From assembly GCF_003336225.1 (NCBI RefSeq), contig NZ_QPID01000002.1, forward strand, positions 186,001 through 250,000: DNA of 64,000 nucleotides, written 5' to 3'. The first letter of the stretch is position 1; the number at the start of each line of letters is the position of its first letter. Both the position numbers and the translations under genes were made by a program. This stretch comes from Corallincola holothuriorum (GTDB lineage Bacteria > Pseudomonadota > Gammaproteobacteria > Enterobacterales > Neiellaceae). Positions 40,709 through 49,574 of this stretch are shown piece after piece. The notes beneath the pieces were generated by a model. The model was given only the letters and a program-made list of their open reading frames with translations, had not been told where the DNA came from and did not search any database.

Positions 40709-41924
40709 TACGACTGCCTTTAGGAATTACTACAATACCGCTCGGCGACACTTTATAGCGTTCCTTATCGGCGTCAAGGTCTTCGCCTATTATCACGCCA
40801 TCGGCAATCTCGACATCTTTATCGATAAGCGCTCGGCTGATACGGCAATTCTGGCCGATGGCGCTGTCCCCCAGAAATACCACATCGGTAAGTTCTGTTC
40901 CTGGTTGTACATCGACATTAAACCCAAGTACGCAACGCCTTACTTTGGCACCACGTATGACGCAGCCGGATGCCACCATCGATTTACTGACTTCGCTGCG
41001 TTGGCCATCGGTGCTGTCGAGATATTTGGCCGGCGGCACGGGTGGGTGATATGAGCGCAGCGGCCATTTGGGGTTAAACAGATCTAACGGAGGATCGTCT
41101 GCCAGCAGATCCATATTGGATTGCCAGAAGCTATCTATGGTACCGACATCGCGCCAGTAGGCTGTGCTATTGGGTTCATTGGGAATAACGTTGGATGCGA
41201 AGTCGTAGACGTAAACAGGGTGGGTTTGGTAAAGCTTGGTTAAAATATCCAGGCCAAAATCGTGGGTAGAACCAGGCTCTTTTGCATCGGCTTTTAATGC
41301 TGCAAACAGGGTCTGGGTATCGAACACATAGTTCCCCATAGACGCCAGCACATGCTCTGGATCGCCGGGTATGGTTGGTGGATTATTTTGTGGCTTCTCG
41401 ACGAAGCCTGTCATCCGCCCCTGTTCATCTACCTGAACGACGCCGTATAGATGAGCTTCAGCGACGGGCACTTTAATGGCTGCCACGGTGAGCTGAGCAC
41501 TGCGCCGTTTATGAAAGTCGATCATCTGCCGTATATCCATCTTATAGATGTGATCGCTGCCGAAAATACAGACCTGGTCGGGATCGTGGATCTCGATTAA
41601 ACGCATATTTTGGTATATTGCGTCCGCAGTCCCTTCATACCACCGTTTACCCATGCGCATCTGCGCCGGAATAGGGTCAATAAAGTGATCGGTCAGGCTG
41701 GACAGGTACCAAGCTTGGCGCAGATGAACGTTGAGAGACTGAGATTTAAATTGCGTCAGTACATAGATCTTTAATAGATCAGAATTGACGAAATTGTTGA
41801 GAGCAAAATCGATGAGGCGATACCCGCCGCCAAATGGAACCGCGGGTTTAGTCCGGGTTTCCGTCAGTGGATAGAGACGAGTCCCTGCCCCACCGGCTAA
41901 TATAACGGACAAAATACCAGCCAT
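40698..41924 (-). CDS. glgC: Glucose-1-phosphate adenylyltransferase
   Basis: ADP-glucose pyrophosphorylase supplying GlgA, 408 residues. The nucleotide-binding motif is SVILAGGAGTRLYPLT, with KPAVPFGGGYRLIDF, and the YEGTADAIYQN and FGSDHIYKMD motifs of the catalytic site follow. A C-terminal left-handed beta-helix (about 285-408) matches the allosteric domain. ATG 41924 begins MAGILSV; the longer frame from 41957 adds 11 residues. It is 63 bases downstream of rsmC and overlaps glgA. Confidence 0.96.
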   Translation of the reverse strand: MAGILSVILAGGAGTRLYPLTETRTKPAVPFGGGYRLIDFALNNFVNSDLLKIYVLTQFKSQSLNVHLRQAWYLSSLTDHFIDPIPAQMRMGKRWYEGTADAIYQNMRLIEIHDPDQVCIFGSDHIYKMDIRQMIDFHKRRSAQLTVAAIKVPVAEAHLYGVVQVDEQGRMTGFVEKPQNNPPTIPGDPEHVLASMGNYVFDTQTLFAALKADAKEPGSTHDFGLDILTKLYQTHPVYVYDFASNVIPNEPNSTAYWRDVGTIDSFWQSNMDLLADDPPLDLFNPKWPLRSYHPPVPPAKYLDSTDGQRSEVSKSMVASGCVIRGAKVRRCVLGFNVDVQPGTELTDVVFLGDSAIGQNCRISRALIDKDVEIADGVIIGEDLDADKERYKVSPSGIVVIPKGSRIGF

Positions 41925-41987
41925 GAAAAACACTCCGTATTGTTCTATTTGCCACAAATAGGCGGGGATCCTGCCAGATCTGACTGC

Positions 41988-43019
41988 CTAAGATTTGGTC
42001 GCTGAGTACACTTTAAACTGTCGATTTTCAGATAACACCCTGCAGTTCCCAAAAATGCGACCTATCTGCTCGGCGTAGGGCAAAAACCCATTGGCGACGA
42101 TACGCAATTCGCCTGAGGCGTTTAACCGAGCATATGCCTGCTTAAACAGGTTGGCGCTGATATCGTAATCGGTAGCTAGCCCTTGGTGGAAAGGGGGATT
42201 GGAAATGACCAGATCAAATTGATCTTCGGTATTGGTCAGTAGATCCGAGGCAACGACGGTCGTTTGATAGCCATTGTGAATGGCCGTTTGCTTTGTTGCT
42301 GCCAAGGCCATTGCGTTGACGTCACAGCTGGTTAGCTCAAGTTTCGGCGAGTGGTAATGCAGCGCCGTTGTGATAACGCCTGCACCACAGCCTATATCGA
42401 CAGCGCGTCCTTGATATGGTGGGGATTGCTCTAGCGTCTGCAGCAATAGCAAGGTGCCAGCGTCTAATTTTCCATGATTAAACACCCCAGGCAAGCTGGC
42501 GCACTCGAACGATTGTTGTTGAAAAGGCACGGAAAAATATTGGAATTGATAAGAGCTGCTTTTCGCGGCAGAGGTGATGTTGCTGAAAAATAGAGAGCAG
42601 CGTCTTGCACTGTCGCTCTTGTGGCACCTATAGCCGAGGCTTTTTAACACTTTTGCGGCACTATTAATGCCACCTCTGTTTTCACCAACGAGCCAAAGCT
42701 CTGCGCCATCAGCTAGCAAAGGGAGTGTTTGGGTAAGCAGTAATTCAGCATGCGCTTTGGCTTTTGGCCAGCATAGGATGGCCTGTGACCATGGATGGCA
42801 GTCATTGGCTGGCGTATCGCCGAAGCTAACGTCCGCGCCATTGGTTTCGAGCCGCTTCGCGGTGATCAAATCAGTGGTGAAAAAATGGGCAGCAATATCA
42901 GCTTGTTTGAGTTCAAACGATAAATTGTCCGCAGGGGGGTTGATGAATAATAAGGGCGCTTTAGTTAGCTGCGCCAGATTACGCATTACTATCTCACTGA
43001 TTGGTGACAACGACGACAT
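41988..43019 (-). CDS. rsmC: 16S rRNA (guanine-1207-N2)-methyltransferase RsmC
   Basis: SAM-dependent methylase of the 30S subunit. It has 343 residues in two halves: a degenerate N-terminal domain and a C-terminal methylase with the SAM-binding VDIGCGAGVIT and the catalytic NPPFHQG motif, typical of N2-guanine methylases. The size matches E. coli RsmC (343). It lies just upstream of glgC in the same direction and may be co-transcribed, though no functional link is known. It is divergent from the periplasmic protein gene. Confidence 0.93.
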   Translation of the reverse strand: MSSLSPISEIVMRNLAQLTKAPLLFINPPADNLSFELKQADIAAHFFTTDLITAKRLETNGADVSFGDTPANDCHPWSQAILCWPKAKAHAELLLTQTLPLLADGAELWLVGENRGGINSAAKVLKSLGYRCHKSDSARRCSLFFSNITSAAKSSSYQFQYFSVPFQQQSFECASLPGVFNHGKLDAGTLLLLQTLEQSPPYQGRAVDIGCGAGVITTALHYHSPKLELTSCDVNAMALAATKQTAIHNGYQTTVVASDLLTNTEDQFDLVISNPPFHQGLATDYDISANLFKQAYARLNASGELRIVANGFLPYAEQIGRIFGNCRVLSENRQFKVYSATKS

Positions 43020-43195
43020 GTTGGGCTCCTGCTTAAGCGCTAGGGATTGTCGCTAATGTCTGCTAGATCTGCAAATTGTGATCTACATTAAGCCAATAAT
43101 TGGCGATTAAGCTGTTGATAACTAATATAGAGATATTCTCCCAACAAGTTTGCTCCCCTTTGTCTTGATTGTGGCTGCCATAGCCAAGGACGGTG

Positions 43196-43621
43196 ATGAA
43201 AGGATTGATGCTTCCATTTATCTTGTTGCTATCGCTCTGTGTTCCCACCACAGCGTGGGCGGCAGATATTGCTGTCGTGGCTCATCCATCCGTGCAAACC
43301 GACGCACTGACCGTTAAAGAACTTAAATCCATTTTTTCCATGCGACTGACTGCCTGGTCCGAAGGGCAGATGATCGCAGTCTACGTGCTGCCAAAACAAA
43401 ATCGTCTCCATGAAACATTCTGTCGCAGTTATCTGGAGCTCTTTAGCTATCAATTGGAGCGATCTTGGAATCGACTTGTTTATTCAGGCTTTGGTCAGGC
43501 GCCCAAGCAGATGGCGACGTCAGAAGAGCTGCGCGACGCAGTCGCAACGACCCCTGGTGCTATTGGCTATATCAAGAAGGAGGACGTGGATGACAGTGTC
43601 AAAATTATCCTTATTGATTAG
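43196..43621 (+). CDS. PstS-like periplasmic substrate-binding protein, short form
   Basis: A 141-residue secreted protein (signal peptide MKGLMLPFILLLSLCVPTTAWA). The body resembles one lobe of the phosphate-binding PstS fold, with the LKSIFSMRLTAWSEGQ loop, HETFCRSYL, and a C-terminal GAIGYIKKEDV segment as in PstS-like proteins of other sensory operons. It is too short for a complete two-lobed binding protein. ATG 43196 follows AAGGA with a spacing of six. Its end overlaps the porin gene by 32 bases, so the two are translationally linked. The ligand is unknown; phosphate is possible. Confidence 0.8.
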   Translation: MKGLMLPFILLLSLCVPTTAWAADIAVVAHPSVQTDALTVKELKSIFSMRLTAWSEGQMIAVYVLPKQNRLHETFCRSYLELFSYQLERSWNRLVYSGFGQAPKQMATSEELRDAVATTPGAIGYIKKEDVDDSVKIILID

Positions 43622-44777
43622 CCTGACTGCGTTGTACTCATCGTTCGCATCGGCGGAAAATGATTGGTTAGACAGAGTGCAGACCCATGGCTTTTTCTCG
43701 CAAGGGGCGGTGTATACCGACGACAACGGTTTTGTCGAAGATGACAACGGTTGGTCAGAACGCCAAACCGAGATTGGCGTCAATGCGTCCTGGCAAATTG
43801 ATAACAATTGGCGTGTGGCCGGTCAGGTGGTTTATCTCAATGGCGGCAACCGCTATCCGGAAGGGGTGCGTTTAGACTATTTTCTGTTGGACCGATTAGC
43901 TTATCGCGGAGAGGACGATGAGGTTCATCTGCAATTAGGCCGGTATAAAAACCAACATGGCCTCTATCGGGACAGTCGTGACGTGCCTGCGGCACAACCG
44001 AGCATATTTTTACCTCAGTCTATCTACTGGGATATGTACCGCGATCAAACTTTAAATACCGATGGCTTGTCCCTGCTTGGTTTTCATCAACTCGAAGCGG
44101 GAAGTTTCGAATGGCAGTTCAGTGGTGGTGCGACTGATATTCACGATGATATGGAAAAGTGGGTACTTGGTTCTGAGTCAAGCGGTAAATATCAGGAGGA
44201 CTGGGTGGTGCAGGGCTCCGGCTATTTCACTACCGCTGACGGAGCTTGGACGGCTGGGCTGAGTGTCCTCCGCTCCAATCTTGATTTTCATGCAGACGAT
44301 GGTTCGCAAGCATTTTCCGGACAAACCTACGTTTGGGAGTCAATCGCGTCGCTACGTTATAGTGCAGCGACTTGGGAAGCGACCTTTGAGTATATTGACG
44401 ATCAATTCAAGCTTTATGGTCTCTACTATCCTGGGTTTCGCGACCGTTCTCACAGTGATGGCTACTATCTGCAGCTGCGCTACTTCCTCACCCCTGAGTT
44501 GACCTTGTTGGGGCGTTACGATGCGAAATACTTAAACAAAGATGATCGTGATGGCAGCGATTTTGAGCAAGCCACTGGTGCGCCGAGTTATTTTATGTAC
44601 AGCAAGGATTGGACTGTCGGGCTAACCTATGAGGTAGCTGAAGATTGGTTGGTGCGCGGTGAGTACCACTATGTAGATGGCTCTGCCTGGCTACCGCCTC
44701 ATCTCTACCCTGATGTGGTTACCCATGATCAGAAATATTGGAATCTGTTTGCTATACAGGTTTCCTATAGCTTTTAA
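43590..44777 (+). CDS. Outer-membrane porin-like protein
   Basis: A 395-residue protein with signal peptide (MTVSKLSLLISLTALYSSFASA) and the alternating pattern of a beta-barrel, ending in IQVSYSF with terminal Phe as in outer-membrane proteins. Aromatic girdles (WERQ, YSF, WYFLR-type) recur along it. AGGAGG at 43578-43583 precedes ATG 43590. It overlaps the PstS-like gene and is followed 20 bases later by a GGDEF/EAL gene. Substrate is unknown; a phosphate or anion pore would fit the neighbour, which is only an inference. Confidence 0.82.
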   Translation: MTVSKLSLLISLTALYSSFASAENDWLDRVQTHGFFSQGAVYTDDNGFVEDDNGWSERQTEIGVNASWQIDNNWRVAGQVVYLNGGNRYPEGVRLDYFLLDRLAYRGEDDEVHLQLGRYKNQHGLYRDSRDVPAAQPSIFLPQSIYWDMYRDQTLNTDGLSLLGFHQLEAGSFEWQFSGGATDIHDDMEKWVLGSESSGKYQEDWVVQGSGYFTTADGAWTAGLSVLRSNLDFHADDGSQAFSGQTYVWESIASLRYSAATWEATFEYIDDQFKLYGLYYPGFRDRSHSDGYYLQLRYFLTPELTLLGRYDAKYLNKDDRDGSDFEQATGAPSYFMYSKDWTVGLTYEVAEDWLVRGEYHYVDGSAWLPPHLYPDVVTHDQKYWNLFAIQVSYSF

Positions 44778-44797
44778 CTGTGTCGACTAGGAAGAGT

Positions 44798-47260
44798 ATG
44801 CAACGTCGATTCATCAGTATTCGCTGGCAGTTCTCTGTCGGTCTCGTTTTTCTACTTACGGTGTTGGTGGTTAGCCTGCACCTGTTATCTATTTCTCGGA
44901 TGGAAGATCAGCTGGAAACTCAGTTGGTCAATTCAAATATCGCGCAGCAAAAGACTTTTCTGACATTGTCCGAGATGATGGGTGATCGGCTGATCGAATT
45001 TAGCGACATTGTGCTTGGAGAACCTGATCTGGATATGTTGAGTACAGATCAGGGCAAACAGCTGCTACTGCAGGCCGTTGATGACTATTGGGCAGCCAAT
45101 CAGTTGATTTGGCGTCTAGAGTCCGCTTGGTTGTTTGGCGCTAACCGTGAGCAATGGGGAAGCTGGGGCGATGTCTCGCAGCCCCCTCCTTGGATCTGGC
45201 TAGAAGAGATTATGGTGAAAGTTGACTATGTCTCTCGCATCGGTTGTGCTCAGCGCTGCGTCTATTACATCGGCGTACCAGTGAATTTAGGCAAGCAAGG
45301 CATTGGTGCGCTGGTGGTGTCTTTGTCGCTGATGGATCTGGTGATCGCCCTGCGTCACTCACACCGGATTGACGTTGCCATTGTCACTCAGCGACAAGCA
45401 ACTGCGCAGGATCAGCTCCCCTATTTGAATGGTTGGAATGTCGGTATATCTTCACTTTCTTCGAAGGATCGCTTTCTGCCCATACTGGAAGAGACTGCGG
45501 CAAAGGTACCATTAGATAGGTTGTTTGAGGGCGGTATTACTGCCGTCGCAGAAGATAATATTCGGCTGTCTGCGGTCAAAATCAGTGACAAAGTGGCGCA
45601 TCTAAATGATGGCTATCTTATCCTGATTGACGATATTTCTGAGCAGAAAGCGGAGATTGAACGTTTTCGCGATAACAGCGTACTGCTTTCTGCCATGGTG
45701 ATGTTGGGTGGTTTGCTGCTGGGCTTGATCCCTATTTCACATGTCGTGGCCAGAACCAACGTGCTGGCAAAGATGATGCCGATGGTTGCCGAGCAAAAGT
45801 TTGAACAGGTGCGGGCGTTACTGACTCGCCGGCTTAGGCTTTATCGTGATGAATTTACAGTATTAGAAAGTGCCGCTGAAACCCTTAACGAACAACTTGA
45901 AAGCCTTGGGCACAAAGTAGAAAAACGAACTCATCAGCTTGAACGGATGGCGATGTACGATGAGCTCACTGGGTTACCTAATCGACACTTACTGTTGCAA
46001 ACTCTGCGAGACGACGTACTCAATATCGGCACTGATTATCAACAGTTAGCTGTGGTGCTTATTGATCTCGATGAGTTCAAACGGATCAATGACACTTTGG
46101 GTCATGATGCCGGGGATGAACTGTTGAAGGATATCGCTCAACGCCTGCAGCGCTTTGAGCACCTCGCTCGTGAGACAGTGTTTTTGGGTCGTTTTGGTGA
46201 TGACGAATTCACACTGCTGCTTAAACTGCAAGACGATGAGCAGCTGACTCGCCAGTTACAACAGATCCGAGAGGTAATAAGAGAGCCGGTTAATTTACGT
46301 AACGAGACGCTGGTGATTAACGGCAGCTTAGGCATTGCATTGGCTGATTCCGGGCAGCTAACGGCTGAGGAGTTAATGCGCCAGGCTGATACCGCGCTTT
46401 ATCAAGCCAAGTCGAATGGTAAGAACCAATATCGCTTTTTTGATCCGGTCATGGCTGCAGATGCTTATAAGCGTTTGGCGATGGAGTCGGAGCTGCGACG
46501 TGCTGTACAAGAAAAAGAGTTTTGCCTGTTTTTGCAGCCACAAATTGCCTTGACCGGTCGAAAGTTGGTGGGTTTTGAAGCCTTGATCCGTTGGCGTCAT
46601 CCAGAAAAAGGTCTGGTATTTCCCGATGAGTTTATTCCGCAACTGGAGAACAGTGAGCATATTGTCGCTGTGGGTTATTGGACCATCGAGCACAGTATGG
46701 CGATCCTGCAACAGCTAAAACTGCAGGGACTTCCCGATATTAAGATCGCTATCAATTTAACCTCGCATCAGTTTGATGATGAAAAATTGGGGGCCTTTAT
46801 TTCAGATAACCTGGCCAGATATGGTTTGAAAGAAGCGCAGATTGAACTGGAACTGACTGAAAATACCTTGATTGGGGATATCGATAAAGTGCTGACCCAG
46901 ATGCAGGAGCTGAGAAAGCGTGGCGTTTCCCTGGCGATTGATGACTTCGGTACGGGCTACTCTTCACTAGAGTATTTGCGTCGCTTACCTGTAAACATTC
47001 TGAAGATTGACCGCTCTTTTGTGATGGATCTGGACAACGATGAAACGGATCGGCAATTAGTACAAACTATTTTGGCGATGGCGAAAAATATGCATATGGA
47101 TGTCGTGGCTGAGGGGATTGAGAAACATAGTCATATCGACTTTTTGGCGGAAAGAGGCTGCGGCTATGGGCAGGGCTACTTTATATGTCGGCCAATCGAT
47201 GAGTTGCAGCTGATGATCGCAATTGATAAGCATCTGATCGACGGCCGTTGGCTTGGCTGA
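44798..47260 (+). CDS. Membrane GGDEF/EAL protein, likely c-di-GMP phosphodiesterase
   Basis: An 820-residue membrane sensor. Two membrane segments (about 13-30 and 291-313) flank a large periplasmic domain, followed by a HAMP-like linker and coiled coil. The GGDEF domain has RFGDDEF (Gly467-Asp468-Asp469) in place of RxGGDEF, so its cyclase site is altered and it may be inactive or regulatory. The EAL domain has Glu594 in GFEALIRW, the DDFGTGYSS motif and EGIE, so phosphodiesterase activity is likely. ATG 44798 follows AGGA; GTG 44780 is an alternative. It follows the PstS-like and porin genes. Confidence 0.9.
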   Translation: MQRRFISIRWQFSVGLVFLLTVLVVSLHLLSISRMEDQLETQLVNSNIAQQKTFLTLSEMMGDRLIEFSDIVLGEPDLDMLSTDQGKQLLLQAVDDYWAANQLIWRLESAWLFGANREQWGSWGDVSQPPPWIWLEEIMVKVDYVSRIGCAQRCVYYIGVPVNLGKQGIGALVVSLSLMDLVIALRHSHRIDVAIVTQRQATAQDQLPYLNGWNVGISSLSSKDRFLPILEETAAKVPLDRLFEGGITAVAEDNIRLSAVKISDKVAHLNDGYLILIDDISEQKAEIERFRDNSVLLSAMVMLGGLLLGLIPISHVVARTNVLAKMMPMVAEQKFEQVRALLTRRLRLYRDEFTVLESAAETLNEQLESLGHKVEKRTHQLERMAMYDELTGLPNRHLLLQTLRDDVLNIGTDYQQLAVVLIDLDEFKRINDTLGHDAGDELLKDIAQRLQRFEHLARETVFLGRFGDDEFTLLLKLQDDEQLTRQLQQIREVIREPVNLRNETLVINGSLGIALADSGQLTAEELMRQADTALYQAKSNGKNQYRFFDPVMAADAYKRLAMESELRRAVQEKEFCLFLQPQIALTGRKLVGFEALIRWRHPEKGLVFPDEFIPQLENSEHIVAVGYWTIEHSMAILQQLKLQGLPDIKIAINLTSHQFDDEKLGAFISDNLARYGLKEAQIELELTENTLIGDIDKVLTQMQELRKRGVSLAIDDFGTGYSSLEYLRRLPVNILKIDRSFVMDLDNDETDRQLVQTILAMAKNMHMDVVAEGIEKHSHIDFLAERGCGYGQGYFICRPIDELQLMIAIDKHLIDGRWLG

Positions 47261-47278
47261 TTGCGTGTCGTTATGGTT

Positions 47279-48082
47279 TTAGGAGATGTCATTGTCGTTA
47301 GTGGGGTTCTCTGTTTCTTCTGTTGTTTCTGTGCTAACTGGCGCTTCTGATCCATGTGCTTGCTCTATTTGAGCTTGTTGCTGCTCACGTACTTTTCTTT
47401 TTTCCGCTTGCCGCAATAGGTACAAGGTGTCACTTCCTAGTCGTTTACTGACGTGGGGCGGCAAATCATCCAAAAGATAATCCCCTTTCTGCTCGACCAC
47501 TAGCTTGAGGTATTTGGGGATTGATAGCCCTCCAACCTTGGTGATCCTTACCTGTTCTGATAAGTGGCGCATTACCCTGTTTACCGCCGCGTTGGTAAAT
47601 GCAAGCAAGGCTTTATCGTTGCGGTCGCCTGTTCTGTGGGCATACTCAATAAACTCTTTAAGATGGCGAACATGGATCAAGCGACGCATGTTGGCTGGAT
47701 CCCACAAGCTAAATTCCATCTTGGGATTTAGGCGCTGATATTCGTCTATTTCGTTGTCGCCAAGGTAGGGAAAGCAGTGAACTTCAAAGCCCCAATCAGT
47801 AAACAGTTGATAGACCGCCAAGCGGGGCTTGTGTAGTTGTCTGGTGGCAGGATCTGTGAGTAGCTCTGAATTCCAATGTCGACGATTTAAAATATGCTTA
47901 AGGGCATGATCAAAGCCCTGTTTGAACATGCCGTCTAGATCTGCCGCTGCCGAGGCAATCTTTTGGAAAAGGGGAGGTACATCTCCCCAGGTCGCTTTGT
48001 ATTTTTGTTGCGTGATCTGCTTTAGTGTCAGACCCTGAGGAGTCGATTTAGCCGTTGGCGACAATGGTTTGTTTCTCATCAT
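47279..48082 (-). CDS. Hypothetical protein, unrecognised
   Basis: A 267-residue soluble protein I cannot place in a family. There is no signal peptide or membrane segment. The middle has several helices with charged residues, including FSLWDPANMRRLIHVRHLKEF and an NKALLAF-like segment. The C-terminal 50 residues are polar and low in complexity (RKVREQQQAQIEQAHGSEAPVSTETTEETENP), suggesting a disordered tail. It converges on the GGDEF/EAL gene with 18 bases between stops. The SieB-like gene follows upstream in the same direction. Confidence 0.7.
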   Translation of the reverse strand: MMRNKPLSPTAKSTPQGLTLKQITQQKYKATWGDVPPLFQKIASAAADLDGMFKQGFDHALKHILNRRHWNSELLTDPATRQLHKPRLAVYQLFTDWGFEVHCFPYLGDNEIDEYQRLNPKMEFSLWDPANMRRLIHVRHLKEFIEYAHRTGDRNDKALLAFTNAAVNRVMRHLSEQVRITKVGGLSIPKYLKLVVEQKGDYLLDDLPPHVSKRLGSDTLYLLRQAEKRKVREQQQAQIEQAHGSEAPVSTETTEETENPTNDNDIS

Positions 48083-48143
48083 GAACCTAGTCTGCCAAAT
48101 ATAGCGCTGTCATCTGCACTTGGCTATTGTCTGGGCCACTCAA

Positions 48144-48740
48144 TCAGGCCGCAATTCTCCGACGTCGCATGCGCATATCTTTAATCACAAATGCTGGACG
48201 AGTTTGTTTCAGGTAACGAATTTGCTCTTCGGTCATATCGCCGACAGGTAGCTGCAATACGCGGCTGGTCAGCTTCGGACGTGCCCATTGATGAAGTGCG
48301 AAACCTTTATAGGCATCGGTTTCTTTCTCATCCGGTGCTGGATTCCGCAGCAGTACATGTGCTTCGAGTAGAGCTCTTACCGCCGGCTCATGGTCTGGTA
48401 GCGTAATGGTGCTGCGACGTTGAATAAAAAACTCTCGCAGGATAGCTCGCTCTTGGTGATCTAACATTGTCACTTTTTCGTCGATCGCTTGCTTCATCTC
48501 TTGGCGACGTCGGCGGTTGAGCACCCAAGAAAAACTTTCCGAGGCGGTCTCGCAGATGAAAATCGCTGACACCAGAAAGAATGCGATCCCCAACATAGGA
48601 GAGATCTCTTGGATAATTTCGGTCAACCCAAAACGCTCGATGATACGTGCTGGGCTAAACAACATTAAGGCGCATAGTGCCCAGATCCAAACCAATAGCT
48701 TTCTTGGTTGTAGTATTTGATTCCAGCTTAGTTGCGACAT
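48144..48740 (-). CDS. SieB-like membrane protein (superinfection exclusion B family, tentative)
   Basis: A 198-residue protein with two N-terminal membrane segments (about 14-30 and 44-64) and a basic cytoplasmic tail ending in MRMRRRRIAA. The pattern of N-terminal hydrophobic pairs with LFSPARIIERFGL and a cytoplasmic region with a LLEAHVLLRN segment resembles phage SieB-type proteins, but I cannot confirm it. Start ATG 48740 was preferred to the frame opening at 48785. It is beside the LetA genes and divergent from them. If it is SieB-like, it might be a prophage-derived or immunity gene. Confidence 0.5.
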   Translation of the reverse strand: MSQLSWNQILQPRKLLVWIWALCALMLFSPARIIERFGLTEIIQEISPMLGIAFFLVSAIFICETASESFSWVLNRRRRQEMKQAIDEKVTMLDHQERAILREFFIQRRSTITLPDHEPAVRALLEAHVLLRNPAPDEKETDAYKGFALHQWARPKLTSRVLQLPVGDMTEEQIRYLKQTRPAFVIKDMRMRRRRIAA

Positions 48741-48840
48741 GATATTCAATTCCGTCAAAGTGATGACACTCTTCTGGATAAGCAAGCTTCGTGCCCAAAA
48801 AATTAGTTAATTAACTGCTAAGTAAGATCATGCTCCCGAA

Positions 48841-48880
48841 TTGACAGATAGTGCTTGAGCTAGATAAAGATTATTATCTA
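48841..48880 (+). promoter_or_regulatory. Putative promoter and inverted repeat before letA-N
   Basis: TTGACA (48841-48846) is a perfect -35 element, with GATAAA 16 bases later as a possible -10. An inverted repeat, TAGATAA (48861-48867) and TTATCTA (48874-48880), overlaps the -10 position. It lies 59 bases before the GTG start of the lipid-transport operon. Confidence 0.5.
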
Positions 48881-48938
48881 TAGTCTGTTTAAGATTAATA
48901 GCTTGCGTATGGCAGGCAGCAATTGAGGCGGGCCGTCG

Positions 48939-49574
48939 GTGTCGCATAGTACAAAATCCTTGCCCGAACATGGCCATCTCACTGCGTGTCACGAATGTGA
49001 CCTATTAGTCAATCTTCCCCATGAACGGGTTGGCTATCGTCTTAAATGTCCCTGTTGTGGTTATGTGATAGTTGACACTCGCTATGATGCCTTAGGCAAA
49101 ACCCTTGCCGCTTCCCTCGCTGCGCTTTTGTTATTTATTCCTGCCAATCTGCTGCCCATTATGGCGATCAATATTGGCGACATGGGGCAGAGTACAACCG
49201 TATTGCAAGGCGCCCAATTGATGTGGCAAGCGGAGTATTTCTGGGTTGCCTTTATGGTGGTGCTCACCGCTTTTATTGTGCCGCTGCTGGAGTTGAGTTT
49301 GTTGTTAAGCATTACCGTGCTGGCGAAGCTAAGACGAGGTATGGGATTTGTGGTCAGCGCAGTCAAGGTTTATCAGAAGATCCGCAGTTGGGGCATGTTG
49401 GAAGTGTATATGTTCGGCATTTTGGTTTCGATTGTGAAACTGGTCGATCTGGCTGATTTAGTGGTCAACGGTGGGCTTTACTGCTTCGGTGGCTTGCTGT
49501 TTTGTTCAACCTACGCTGCCGCGAGTTTTGATCCACATGAAGTATGGGAGATCGTTGATGAAACCAAACACTGA
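48939..49574 (+). CDS. LetA/PqiA-type membrane protein, N-terminal half
   Basis: A 211-residue membrane protein of the PqiA/LetA family. The N-terminus has a zinc ribbon, CHECDLL and CPCCG, followed by four membrane segments with LLLFIPANLLPIMAINIGDMG. GTG 48939 is the only start upstream of the ribbon. In E. coli LetA is one polypeptide with two such modules; here the second module is the next gene, whose ATG overlaps this gene by 17 bases. Together with LetB it forms a lipid-transport complex in the envelope. Confidence 0.88.
   Translation: MSHSTKSLPEHGHLTACHECDLLVNLPHERVGYRLKCPCCGYVIVDTRYDALGKTLAASLAALLLFIPANLLPIMAINIGDMGQSTTVLQGAQLMWQAEYFWVAFMVVLTAFIVPLLELSLLLSITVLAKLRRGMGFVVSAVKVYQKIRSWGMLEVYMFGILVSIVKLVDLADLVVNGGLYCFGGLLFCSTYAAASFDPHEVWEIVDETKH

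Noticed and set aside
43410-43589. Longer start for the porin gene
   Set aside because: The extra 60 codons overlap the PstS-like gene in another frame and lack a signal peptide; AGGAGG before ATG 43590 with a signal peptide is decisive.
44798-47260. Active diguanylate cyclase
   Set aside because: The second glycine of the GGDEF motif is aspartate (RFGDDEF), so only the EAL activity is called as likely.
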